Shown: positions 1-6,482 of the stretch, piece by piece
Layout of the letters: every line of letters starts with the position of its first letter
Numbering within the stretch: position 1 is the stretch's first letter
Source: Armatimonadota bacterium
GTDB lineage: Bacteria; Armatimonadota; UBA10988
Reading direction: 5' to 3'
DNA length: 6,795 bases
Assembly: GCA_016183835.1 (NCBI GenBank)
Contig: JACPDV010000728.1
Location: 1 to 6,795 of the forward strand
Made by a program: the position numbers and the translations under genes
Notes under the pieces: model-generated
What the model was told of the DNA's origin: nothing
What the model saw: only the letters and a program-made list of their open reading frames with translations
Databases searched by the model: none

Positions 1-17
1 GAGTGACCTCACCCCAG

Positions 18-40
18 CCCTCTCCTTGCCAAGGAGAGGG
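18..40. repeat. perfect palindrome, edge of a dispersed-type intergenic repeat
   Basis: Bases 18-28 and 30-40 are exact reverse complements around a single central base (CCCTCTCCTTG / CAAGGAGAGGG). The flanks (CTCACCCCAGC on the left, GGCCGGAGGTGGGG on the right) are imperfectly complementary, so the structure looks like an aged copy of a longer inverted repeat of the CTCACCCC...CCCTCTCC type that I recall from many GC-rich bacterial genomes. That family assignment is from memory. The right flank supplies the ribosome binding site of the following gene. The GAG TGA at 1-6 could end an upstream gene, but this cannot be shown. Confidence 0.7.
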
Positions 41-44
41 GGCC

Positions 45-60
45 GGAGGTGGGGGCCGTG
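45..60 (+). promoter_or_regulatory. ribosome binding site deciding the rimI start
   Basis: GGAGGT at 45-50 lies seven bases before a GTG at 58. The in-frame GTG at 49 overlaps this GGAGGT and has only a more distant AAGGAG (31-36, in the palindrome stem) ahead of it. This favours 58 as the start. If the 18-40 hairpin forms in RNA, it would sit directly beside the site. Confidence 0.6.
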
Positions 61-537
61 GTTGAGGACAGCCTCCTCTCCATCGAGCGCGCCGGGCCGG
101 ACGATGTCGAGGGCATCCTCGAGGTCGAGCGGGCCTGCTTCGGCCGCACCTGGACCCGCGAGCAGTATGCCTCGGAGCTGTCCGGGCTGACGGCGTCGCA
201 CCCGGTCCTGGCGCGGCTGGCCGGCCGGGTGGTGGCGTTCGGCAGCATCACCTGCACCGCCGGGCAGGCCTACATCCCGACGCTCGGCGTGCTCCCCACG
301 CACCGCGGCACGGGCCTCGGCGGCCGGGTCCTCGACGCGATGCTGGCGCACGCCCGCGCCGAGGGCTGCGTTGAGGTGGTGCTCGAGGTGCGCAGCCGCA
401 ACACCATCGCCAGGCGGCTGTACGAGGGCCGCGGCTTCGTGGTGGTGGGCATCCGCCGGGCGTACTACGAGGACCCGTTCGACGACGCGGTGGTGATGCG
501 GCTCAGGATGGGGGAGGGGAACGCGGTGGCGGGGTGA
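58..537 (+). CDS. rimI: RimI-like ribosomal-protein-alanine N-acetyltransferase
   Basis: This 159-residue GNAT-fold protein is expected to acetylate the N-terminal alanine of ribosomal protein S18 with acetyl-CoA in the cytoplasm. The acetyl-CoA loop is VLPTHRGTGLGGRVLDAML (RGTGLG at residues 83-88). It is followed by LEVRSRN with Glu110 and RLYEGRGF with Tyr122. This Glu/Tyr spacing of twelve matches the catalytic pair known in RimI. The tail RRAYYEDPFDDAVVMRL is the classic RimI ending, and the length is normal for the family. One departure is YIPTLGVLP in place of the usual ILNIAVxP strand, so it may act on a different protein. The start is GTG 58, chosen by its ribosome binding site. rimI often follows tsaB, and the TGA at 4-6 would fit such a neighbour, but that gene lies outside the window. 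Confidence 0.82.
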   Translation: MVEDSLLSIERAGPDDVEGILEVERACFGRTWTREQYASELSGLTASHPVLARLAGRVVAFGSITCTAGQAYIPTLGVLPTHRGTGLGGRVLDAMLAHARAEGCVEVVLEVRSRNTIARRLYEGRGFVVVGIRRAYYEDPFDDAVVMRLRMGEGNAVAG

Positions 538-563
538 ACCGGCCACCGTCCGCCGCCTCCGGT

Positions 564-643
564 GGTAGGGGCGACCGGCAGGTCGCCCGCGCCACCGCAC
601 ACCGCGGCGCAGGCGGACGGGCGACCTGCCGGTCGCCCCTACC
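564..643. repeat. two-arm palindromic element A (GTAGGGGCGACC type)
   Basis: The arms at 564-589 and 618-643 are perfect 26-base reverse complements separated by 28 bases. Each arm also folds on itself: GGGCGACC and GGTCGCCC pair around the core GGCA. The whole can therefore form one long hairpin or a four-way cruciform. The outer framework is GTAGGGGCGACC...GGTCGCCCG, identical to element B downstream, while the core differs. It lies in the leader between rimI and the secreted-protein gene, clear of the latter's ribosome binding site. There is no T-run after it, so it is not a standard terminator. It could act as a Rho-independent-like barrier, a REP-type protein site or a non-autonomous mobile element. 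Confidence 0.9.
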
Positions 644-674
644 GGGGGGCTGCCGACCCCGCGGAGGTCTGTGG

Positions 675-1544
675 ATGCGCACCTCTATGCTGGTCCTCCT
701 CTGCGGCGCGGCGCTGTCCGCGGCCGACGACGGTGTCGAGCCCACCGTCCTGCCCGAGTTCGTTGACGCCCAGGCCTGGTACACCGCCGAGTGCACGGTC
801 AGCTTCGACCCGCAGCACAAGACCGAGCGGGGCGACGGCGCCATCCACCTCCACATCCCGATTGACCACACCACCGGCGAGCCGGCCTACCCCATCGGCT
901 GGCCGCGCGCCGGCCTGGCGCCGAAGACCCACTTCGACTGGAGCCGCTACGACCTGTTCAGCTTCATGCTCTACACCGAGACCAGCCGCGACAAGCTCCC
1001 GGCCACGACCCTCGGCCTGATCCTCAGCATGCCCGACCGGAGCAACGAGTACCATCTCGACCTGCCCGCCAGGAAAGGCGAGTGGGTGAAGGTGACCGTG
1101 CCCATCGAGGACCTGGGCAACCCCAAGGACATCGCCCGCGTGCAGTGGTTCATCTCCGAATCCAACTACAAGCACCTGGACACCGTGGACTTCTACCTCG
1201 CCGACCTGACGCTCGGCCGCTACACGCGCCCCACGTTCCTGACCTTCGAGCCGCTCGAGCGGCTGGTTGCCGGGGATGCGAAGTACCTGCCCGTGACCGT
1301 CCACCTCGCCGGCGTCAAGGAGGGCGAGAGCGTGGCCGCGACGGTGCTGGTGCGGCAGGCGGGGAAGATCGTGGCCGAGGTGCCGACCAGCATGCAGCGC
1401 GGCAAGCACCGCGTGGTCCTGCCGCTGCCCGGCAAGCTGCCGGCCGGCCCAGCGGAGCTGGCCGTGCGCTTCGCCGGCGGGGCCGACGCGGCGAAGGCGC
1501 CCATCGTCGTGGTGCGCGGACCCTTCGAGGAGGCCGGCCGATGA
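675..1544 (+). CDS. secreted beta-sandwich (carbohydrate-binding-like) protein
   Basis: This 289-residue protein starts at ATG 675, preceded by GGAGG at 663-667 with seven bases of spacing. An earlier in-frame GTG at 534 would translate the palindromic element into Arg/Pro-rich sequence and is rejected. Residues 1-17 (MRTSMLVLLCGAALSAA) form a Sec signal peptide. Leu precedes the Cys, so it is not a good lipobox. Residues about 25-182 look like a jelly-roll sugar-binding fold, with FDWSRYDLFSFMLYTE, then GEWVKVTVPIEDLG, then VDFYLADLTL. This order resembles CBM11/CIA30-like domains, but no family can be named firmly. Residues about 185-282 form a second beta-rich, Ig-like domain. No catalytic motif is visible. 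The stop overlaps the start of the hydrolase gene as ATGA, implying coupled translation and a shared task, probably substrate capture outside the cytoplasm. Confidence 0.75.
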   Translation: MRTSMLVLLCGAALSAADDGVEPTVLPEFVDAQAWYTAECTVSFDPQHKTERGDGAIHLHIPIDHTTGEPAYPIGWPRAGLAPKTHFDWSRYDLFSFMLYTETSRDKLPATTLGLILSMPDRSNEYHLDLPARKGEWVKVTVPIEDLGNPKDIARVQWFISESNYKHLDTVDFYLADLTLGRYTRPTFLTFEPLERLVAGDAKYLPVTVHLAGVKEGESVAATVLVRQAGKIVAEVPTSMQRGKHRVVLPLPGKLPAGPAELAVRFAGGADAAKAPIVVVRGPFEEAGR

Positions 1545-3805
1545 ACGCCGTGGCTGCGGTGATCCTGCTGCTCGACTTCGGCACGCCCAAGTCGCCCGTG
1601 ATGGCCAACTGGACGCAGGTGGTGCGCACCGCCGACGGCGCCGGCCCGTGGGTCGGCACGCCCGCGCAGGAGGCCTTCGAGAAGGTCTGGCCGCGCTCCA
1701 ACCCGAACGCCTCCACCGGCCGCGAAGACCCGCCGCCGGTGTACACCAACGACCTCCTCTGCGACGGCATCACCGGAGCCCAACCGGCGGCGCTGCGGGT
1801 CGAGCTCCCCGCCGGCGACTACGAGCTGTGGTTCGCCGCCGGCAGCCCGGCGCCGGTCCGCGGGCAGGTGTTCGACTTCACGGTCGGCGCCGGCGCCGGC
1901 TCCGCCGGCGTACAGATCCAGGGCCAGTACTGGCTCGAGACCCGCCGCTTCCGGTTCCACGCCGCCGGCGGGGCGACCGACGTGGCCATCACGCCGAAGA
2001 GCAAGTACGCGCTGCTCGGCATGGCGATCTACCCGGCGGCCGAGGCGGACCGGGTGGCGCGGGAGGCTCTCGACGAGCACGAGAAGTCCATCTACCAGCT
2101 CCCGCCGGACCTGCTCGCCAAGTGGAAGCTGCTCGCCACGCCCGACCCGGTCGGCCAAATGCCGGCCATCCCCGCCGCCGACCGCGCCCGCGGCTACCTC
2201 GTCCACCAGCGCAGCTACCTGGAGAACATCTACCCGGAGACCGTGCCCTACGCCGCTGAGATCAGCCCCACGCTCCAGGCCTTCGCCTCGCTCGGCGAGT
2301 ACGAGCCGCTCAACTTCGCGGTCTACGCCCTGAAGGACTTGCACGGCTGCCGTGTGAACGTGAGCGACCTCCGCGGGCCGGGCGTGATCCCCGGCGCCGC
2401 GGTGGATGTGAAGCTGGTCCAGTTCGCCAACTCCCGGCTCAACTACACGGTCACCGGCAGCTACAAGGTGGTGCCCGACTACCTGCGGCCGTTCGACACC
2501 GCCGACATCCCGGCGAATCGGAACCAGCGCTTCTGGCTCACGGTGCACGTGCCGAACGACGCTGCCGGCGGGATGTACTCCGGCGAGGCGACCTTAACGG
2601 CGGCCGACGCGCCCGCGGCGACGGTGCCGATCCGCCTCCGCGTGCTCCCCATCCGCCTCCAAGCCGACCCGGACAAGAGCTACGGCATCTACTACCGCGA
2701 CCCGCTCGACGAGGCGTCGCGCGCGCAGGACGATTCCTCCAAGGCGTTCTACGAGCACCAGGCACGGCTCCAGGCCGAGGACATGAACGCTCACGGCACC
2801 GTGCTCAACGTGCCGCTCAGCGTCTGGATCGGCGTGCCCAAGGACCCCGCCCAGCCGCTCGGACTGAGCTACGACTGGACCGGCCTGGAGGCCCGCGTGG
2901 CGCGCTGCCGCAAGTACGGCTACAACGGTCCGTTCATCGTCAGCCTCAACACCGGCGGGCTGTATGAGCGGCACATGAAGGGCGAACGCTTCGGCAGTCA
3001 CCTGCGCGGCGCGAAGCCCTGCCCCGACGCCTTCGTGACCGAGATGCAGGCGATGGTGGCCTACATCGAGGCGGGCCGCAAGGAGCGCGGGCTGCCCGAG
3101 TTCCTCTATTACCCGGTGGACGAGCCGGGCACCACGCCGGACCAGGTCGGGTTCATGGTGCAGTGCCTCCAGGGCATCCGGGCCGGCGGCGGCAAGACAT
3201 ACGTGACCGCCGACCCGACCCACGAGCCATTCGACCCGATGCGGCCGTTGGTGGACGTCTGGTGCACCCAGCCGTTCCTCCCCACCCACGACGTGGTCAC
3301 GGCGGACATGCAGCAGTCGGGCGTGCGCTACTGGTGCTACCCGAACCACATCAACGGCGAGAACGACCACACCACGGTGGCCGGCGCCCGCTTCACCTAC
3401 GGCTTCGGCTTCTGGCGGAGCGGGTTCGTGACGCTGATCCCGTGGATCTACGGGTGGACCGTGGGCAATCCATTCAACAACCTGGACGGCAGCTCGGCCG
3501 ACTTCTTCAACCGCCCCGGCCCGGACGGCACAGTCTGGCCGGTGCCGATGTGGGAGGCGTATCGCGAGGGGTACGACGACTATCGGTACGTCTACACCTG
3601 CGGGCAGCTCATCGCGCAGGCGAAGAAGGCGGGCAAGACCAAGGAAGCAGCCGCGGCGCAGGCGGTGCTGGACGAGGTGTGGCGGGCGATCGAAGTGAAG
3701 CCGAAGTACAAGCTGGACAGCGACGTGTGGGGGTATCGCGAGTTCGACCTGCGACGGTGGCAAATCGCGCGGGAGATCCTGCATCTGCAGGGGGCGTTGC
3801 GGTAG
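1541..3805 (+). CDS. GH123/DUF4091-like glycoside hydrolase
   Basis: This 754-residue protein starts at ATG 1541 in the ATGA overlap; the frame is open further upstream but Arg/Gly-rich there and not coding. Domains: residues about 11-165 are malectin/galactose-binding-like (opening LDFGTPKSPVMANWTQV); about 217-372 a beta-sandwich; about 380-645 a barrel-like region; about 640-750 a DUF4091 end with GPDGTVWPVPMWEAYREGYDDY. The motif LYYPVDEPG places Asp527-Glu528 where GH123 enzymes hold their catalytic pair (Asp assists the substrate N-acetyl group, Glu is the acid). Known GH123 enzymes remove beta-linked N-acetylgalactosamine; DUF4091 relatives are largely untested, so the substrate is unknown. 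The N-terminus MNAVAAVILLLDFGT is hydrophobic but has no charged n-region and no cleavage site before the fold begins, so export is uncertain. The neighbour at 675-1544 is probably its partner. Confidence 0.8.
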   Translation: MNAVAAVILLLDFGTPKSPVMANWTQVVRTADGAGPWVGTPAQEAFEKVWPRSNPNASTGREDPPPVYTNDLLCDGITGAQPAALRVELPAGDYELWFAAGSPAPVRGQVFDFTVGAGAGSAGVQIQGQYWLETRRFRFHAAGGATDVAITPKSKYALLGMAIYPAAEADRVAREALDEHEKSIYQLPPDLLAKWKLLATPDPVGQMPAIPAADRARGYLVHQRSYLENIYPETVPYAAEISPTLQAFASLGEYEPLNFAVYALKDLHGCRVNVSDLRGPGVIPGAAVDVKLVQFANSRLNYTVTGSYKVVPDYLRPFDTADIPANRNQRFWLTVHVPNDAAGGMYSGEATLTAADAPAATVPIRLRVLPIRLQADPDKSYGIYYRDPLDEASRAQDDSSKAFYEHQARLQAEDMNAHGTVLNVPLSVWIGVPKDPAQPLGLSYDWTGLEARVARCRKYGYNGPFIVSLNTGGLYERHMKGERFGSHLRGAKPCPDAFVTEMQAMVAYIEAGRKERGLPEFLYYPVDEPGTTPDQVGFMVQCLQGIRAGGGKTYVTADPTHEPFDPMRPLVDVWCTQPFLPTHDVVTADMQQSGVRYWCYPNHINGENDHTTVAGARFTYGFGFWRSGFVTLIPWIYGWTVGNPFNNLDGSSADFFNRPGPDGTVWPVPMWEAYREGYDDYRYVYTCGQLIAQAKKAGKTKEAAAAQAVLDEVWRAIEVKPKYKLDSDVWGYREFDLRRWQIAREILHLQGALR

Positions 3806-3817
3806 CCGGCGCGCCGG
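3806..3817. repeat. perfect 12-base GC palindrome directly after the stop codon
   Basis: CCGGCGCGCCGG begins at the first base after the TAG of the hydrolase gene. It could stall or protect the 3' end of the transcript, but there is no following T-run. Confidence 0.5.
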
Positions 3818-3830
3818 GGCACGAGGTCCT

Positions 3831-3919
3831 GCGTAGGGGCGACCCTTGTGGTCGCCCGTCCGGGTCTGCCCGGGCGTTCGTCGAAGCGGAGCGGGCGACC
3901 ACAAGGGTCGCCCCTACGC
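3831..3919. repeat. two-arm palindromic element B (GTAGGGGCGACC type)
   Basis: The arms at 3831-3858 and 3892-3919 are perfect 28-base reverse complements separated by 33 bases. Within each arm GGGCGACC and GGTCGCCC pair around the core CTTGT (ACAAG in the other arm). The framework equals that of element A, but the core is different, and it differs identically in both arms. The element fills most of the 140-base gap between converging genes, where a bidirectional transcription block would be useful. Nothing in it encodes a protein. Confidence 0.9.
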
Positions 3920-3945
3920 CGGTTGGTAACGACAGTGGCCGTGGC

Positions 3946-4815
3946 CTAGCCCGCCAGCCCCGCCACCTCCGCCTCGCTCACCGCCCGCCGCCACACCCGC
4001 AGCCCATCCAGCCTCCCCTGCCACGACCATCGCCGGCTCGCCGCGTGGATCCCCAGCGTCGCGGGGAAGTCGTCCAGCTTCGGCGCCACGAACGTCCCCT
4101 GCCGGTCCGCTACCAGCTTCCCATCCACGTACAGCCGCCGCGACGTCTTCGTCCAGGTGAGGCAGAGGTGCGTCCACTCGCCCTTCTTCAGTGGGGACGG
4201 GATCGCTGCGAACGGGCCGTCCTGGCCGCCCGTGCACTTGGCGTAAAGGTTCGGCCCGTGGCAGAAGAGGCCGATCTCGTCCCAGCCGTCGGGCAGGCCG
4301 TTGCCGTCGGTCAGCATCGCGTAGAAGATCACCCGGTAGCCGTCCCACAGCCCGTCCGGCAGGTCCGCCGCGGCGAAGTCGGGCTTGACCCACAGCGCCA
4401 CCGTCCCCTCGTCAGGCTGCGGGCCGAAGAGGTGCGCGCCGGCCGGCAACGTCACCCCGGAGCGCTCGCCGAACGCCAGCACCTGCCCGCCGCGGTCCGC
4501 CTCGCGTTTCGCCAACTGCACCACACCGTGGTTCAGGCTGCCCGACGAGTCGAACGCGAACGGCACGTCGTCGTCGAAGTCGTAACGGCAGACCAGGCCG
4601 TCTTCCTGCGCCACCCGCGGCTCGTGCCAGGTGGCCGGCGTGCCGGCCAGCACCTCGGGCAGCTCGGGCGGCAACCTCGTCACGTCCACGCCCGGCCGCC
4701 AGCGGGGGCGGCCCTGGATCGCGGGCTCGTGGCCCAGTGCCTTCACCACTGCTTCGAGCGTGTCCGACATCTGCGCGCGCGCCGCCAGCAGCGCCGCCGG
4801 GTCAGTCCACGTGCA
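3946..4815 (-). pseudogene. C-terminal part of a LamG/concanavalin A-like protein, 5' end missing
   Basis: The frame ends at TAG 3946-3948. It encodes first a short helical stretch (WTDPAALLAARAQMSDTLEA) and then, from about 4599 down to 3949, a complete LamG-like domain. The domain runs from VCRYDFDDDVPFAFDSSGS, through TVALWVKPDF and KKGEWTHLCLTWTKTSRRL with YVDGKLVAD, to GRLDGLRVWRRAVSEAEVAG. Such domains bind glycans or sit on surface proteins. No signal peptide or good start is present. The frame stays open only to a TAG just before an ATG at 4878, and its first codons read the tail of the HEAT-like gene in another frame. I read it as the severed rear half of a larger protein whose front part is the fragment at the right window edge. 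A short intact product from ATG 4770 is possible but less likely. Confidence 0.6.
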
Positions 4816-5674
4816 TACCGTCCGATGAGTTGCATGCCGGACCTTGTTGAATGCCTCCGTGTACTTCGGCCCACGCATCTACGAGGGCTGGGATGGCAGG
4901 TGGTCCGACGACCTCAAGCAGTTCGCTCAGAGTCGATGAGTAGATGCGTCCGCGCGCGCAGAGCGAGATAAGCGCCGCGGCGGCCGAAGGCGTTCGCAGC
5001 GCGGCAAGCATCTCCAATGACGGCCACTCCGCAGACTCCTCTGCCGCTGCGACCAGCCCGGCCGACACGACCTCCGCGTGCCGGCCGTGGATAGCAAGCA
5101 ACGCCATCGTGCCCGCATTCGAGATTCCCAGAGCATGGTCATGGTAATAGCACCTCGTCACATACTCGACGACCGGCTGGACGGCCGTGGCCTCGCCGAC
5201 TTCGCCCAGTAGTAGCAGCGCGAGGAGCGGGTAATGTTGCTGCCGTGCATTGACCACCATTTCGCGGAAGTCACGCTCATCAGCGTCCATGGCCGCTTGA
5301 GTCTCTGCTTCAGTGTCTCTGCCCCTGAACTCCCGAACGATGGCCGCAGCCGAGTCGGTGTCCTCGTCCCAGGCCTCCTCAGGGTCCTCCCACGCCGACT
5401 CGAACTCGTGCTCGATGCTCAGAACACGTTCAAACTCCAGACGCTGTTCACGATCGACGGCACGTCGAGCATCGCTCTGCCGAAGCGCTTCGTCTCGCAG
5501 TGCATCCTCCACACGGTCGCCCGCTGCGACCGCGCCGTCATCGAGGATGGAGACGAGCGCGCAGGTTGCCTCGGCTGGGGTCACCGTTGCGCACAGCTGA
5601 CGTGCCCGATCGATGTCACAGCTCCTCAGTGCTTCGGCCAGTTGCTGTTGTTGCGTAGTCAGGTTGGTCTGCAT
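4802..5674 (-). CDS. HEAT-like helical repeat protein with acidic segment
   Basis: This 290-residue protein starts at ATG 5674, with GGTGAG (5685-5680 on the minus strand) five bases ahead. It has no signal peptide, so it is probably cytoplasmic. Residues 1-85 are helical and charged. Residues 86-110 are strongly acidic (EHEFESAWEDPEEAWDEDTD). Residues about 147-270 look like four HEAT/ARM-type helix pairs, for example YPLLALLLLGEVGEATAVQP, LEMLAALRTPSAAAALISLC and LSELLEVVGPPAIPALVDAW. HEAT proteins serve as binding scaffolds, and several bacterial immunity proteins have this fold. With the acidic segment and the neighbouring 195-residue gene 82 bases upstream, an immunity or antitoxin role is possible, but this is only inference. 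The last residues (about DGMHVD) may come from the invaded gene, so the natural C-terminus could be altered. Confidence 0.7.
   Translation of the reverse strand: MQTNLTTQQQQLAEALRSCDIDRARQLCATVTPAEATCALVSILDDGAVAAGDRVEDALRDEALRQSDARRAVDREQRLEFERVLSIEHEFESAWEDPEEAWDEDTDSAAAIVREFRGRDTEAETQAAMDADERDFREMVVNARQQHYPLLALLLLGEVGEATAVQPVVEYVTRCYYHDHALGISNAGTMALLAIHGRHAEVVSAGLVAAAEESAEWPSLEMLAALRTPSAAAALISLCARGRIYSSTLSELLEVVGPPAIPALVDAWAEVHGGIQQGPACNSSDGMHVD
4820..4842. repeat. small stem-loop near the left cassette border
   Basis: GTCCG at 4820-4824 and CGGAC at 4838-4842 pair. ATG at 4825-4827 and CAT at 4833-4835 continue the stem after a two-base bulge. The stem-loop lies in the final codons of the HEAT-like gene, at the presumed junction. 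It could be a cassette end or chance. Confidence 0.3.
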
Positions 5675-5756
5675 GGATACTCACCACATCTGCGCTGCAC
5701 GCTTGCCCGACGTGCCCGTCACCGTCGTTCGTACCGACACCCGTCCGTGGAACTCG

Positions 5757-6344
5757 TCACGGCGCGACGGATGGCCCGGTAGGCCCGCGTGGACCGTATC
5801 TGCACACGATGGCGTCGCCGTACTTGCGGGCCGCACGTCGGAGACGTGCCGCGCCGTGGACGTCGAGCAGGTCAGGGCCGAAGCGCCTCACCAGCTCAAC
5901 TCCGTGCTTCCCCGCAGCGGCCGCCAGACGCCCTACGCCCCACCGGGCGGGCAACTCCGGACCCCAGCGGTCGACAGCGTCGTCGCCGTAGTCGGCTCGA
6001 GTCCTCGCAAGCAACTCCGGTGGCCACGATCTGACATGGTCCGAGGCCCACCGCACGAGCGCAAACGACCAGTGCAGTTCCAGGAGGATCCCCGGCAGCG
6101 TCGCTCCGAAGTCGCCAACGATGGCTTCCACGACGTCAGGCCGGACATGCCGGGGCTCCGTCAGAACCGCGAAGCAGCCTTCGCCGATCCACCGCCCCTC
6201 ACCGGTAGACGTGATGGGGAAGCCGAACAGCCGCTCGCCCTCCACCTCCGCAATAACGAGGAACGGTCGGGCCTTATGCTGGCCCCCGAGCTCGATCTCG
6301 CCTTCGGTCACCCAGACAGCAAGTCCCGACCGAACCGGGCACAT
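5757..6344 (-). CDS. unknown protein with PemK/MazF-like front and YG/GP tandem repeats
   Basis: This 195-residue protein is not recognised as a named family. The chosen start is ATG 6344, with GGGGA (6355-6351 on the minus strand) six bases ahead. The frame is open much further upstream, past its own promoter, so an earlier ATG pair near 6401 cannot be excluded. Residues 8-48 (AVWVTEGEIELGG, KARPFLVIAE, GFPITST) resemble the PemK/MazF strand pattern with its RP and ITS landmarks; this is a weak match. Residues 110-190 hold three repeats of about 28 residues: YGDDAVDRWGPEL, HGVELVRRFGPDL and YGDAIVCRYGPRG in register, with a degenerate fourth before them (FALVRWASDHV). It is probably the first gene of the transcript from the promoter at 6430-6458, followed after 82 bases by the HEAT-like gene. 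Confidence 0.6.
   Translation of the reverse strand: MCPVRSGLAVWVTEGEIELGGQHKARPFLVIAEVEGERLFGFPITSTGEGRWIGEGCFAVLTEPRHVRPDVVEAIVGDFGATLPGILLELHWSFALVRWASDHVRSWPPELLARTRADYGDDAVDRWGPELPARWGVGRLAAAAGKHGVELVRRFGPDLLDVHGAARLRRAARKYGDAIVCRYGPRGPTGPSVAP
5775..6017 (-). repeat. three in-frame repeats of about 28 codons
   Basis: Residues 110-138, 139-166 and 167-190 of the 195-residue protein share the pattern helix, (Y/H)G, (D/E)xxVxR(W/F/Y)GP, and in the first two (W/H)G. Repeat conservation is at protein level; the DNA copies have drifted. They probably form stacked short helices. I recall similar YG-type helical repeats from bacterial polymorphic-toxin-related proteins, but this memory is not proof. 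Confidence 0.6.
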
Positions 6345-6429
6345 AGCCGATCCCCGCCGTACGGACCCGTTAGCTCCGCAACGGCTGCCCTGCAGCATCA
6401 TAACGAGAGTGCGCGGAAGAGATGATTGC

Positions 6430-6458
6430 ACTTTAGAGGAACGTGTTTCGGCTGTCAA
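6430..6458 (-). promoter_or_regulatory. consensus sigma70-type promoter facing into the cassette
   Basis: On the minus strand TTGACA (6458-6453) and TAAAGT (6435-6430) are separated by exactly 17 bases. The -35 box is perfect and the -10 box matches TATAAT at four of six positions. Transcription would begin near 6423 and give a leader of about 80 bases to ATG 6344. Such an AT-containing box pair stands out in this GC-rich background. It would drive the 195-residue and HEAT-like genes and, by read-through, the LamG fragment. Confidence 0.7.
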
Positions 6459-6482
6459 GTCGCGACCGCGGAGCGGCGCGAC
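6459..6482. repeat. GC-rich hairpin abutting the -35 box
   Basis: GTCGCG at 6459-6464 pairs with CGCGAC at 6477-6482. CCGC at 6466-6469 pairs with GCGG at 6473-6476 around GGA, leaving one bulged A. The hairpin touches the promoter with no spare base. It may be an operator, the cassette end or a copy of a dispersed palindrome. Confidence 0.5.

Larger units (their letters stand above)
4816..6482. mobile_element. putative inserted two-gene cassette of lower GC
   Basis: This segment separates two fragments that appear to belong to one minus-strand gene. It is less GC-rich: bases 5101-5160 count 33 G/C of 60, against 48 of 60 for 1801-1860 in the hydrolase gene. It carries two genes on the same strand plus its own consensus promoter at the right border. 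No transposase, integrase or integron attC-like site is visible. The borders are estimates: the left lies between about 4805 and 4845, the right between about 6459 and 6515. An assembly join is the main alternative. Confidence 0.45.

Noticed and set aside
534..674. GTG 534 as start of the secreted-protein gene
   Set aside because: It would translate the palindromic element and leave the signal peptide internal; ATG 675 has an ideal GGAGG.
1082..1540. Upstream extension of the hydrolase frame
   Set aside because: It is Arg/Gly/Pro-rich, runs across the secreted-protein gene in another frame, and has no start signal; the ATGA start at 1541 is clear.
564..3919. CRISPR-like repeats
   Set aside because: There are only two palindromic elements about 3.2 kb apart, without regular spacers or cas genes.
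4802..4860. Integron attC site at the left border
   Set aside because: No RYYYAAC/GTTRRRY pair with the usual spacing is present, and there is no integrase in the window.
2594..4971. Long open frames opposite or beside the hydrolase and LamG genes (for example 2594-3904 minus, 3163-4971 plus)
   Set aside because: They are GC-driven shadows: Arg/His/Pro/Val-rich, no domain motifs, and they run through the palindromic element.
5613..6425. 270-residue plus-strand frame opposite the cassette genes
   Set aside because: It has low-complexity Cys/Ser and Arg/Pro composition and overlaps two better minus-strand genes and the promoter.
4824..6430. Near-direct repeat GATGAGTTGCA (4824-4834) and GATGATTGCA (6421-6430)
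   Set aside because: It is short and gapped, and the right copy lies inside the cassette next to the -10 box, so it does not mark both ends.
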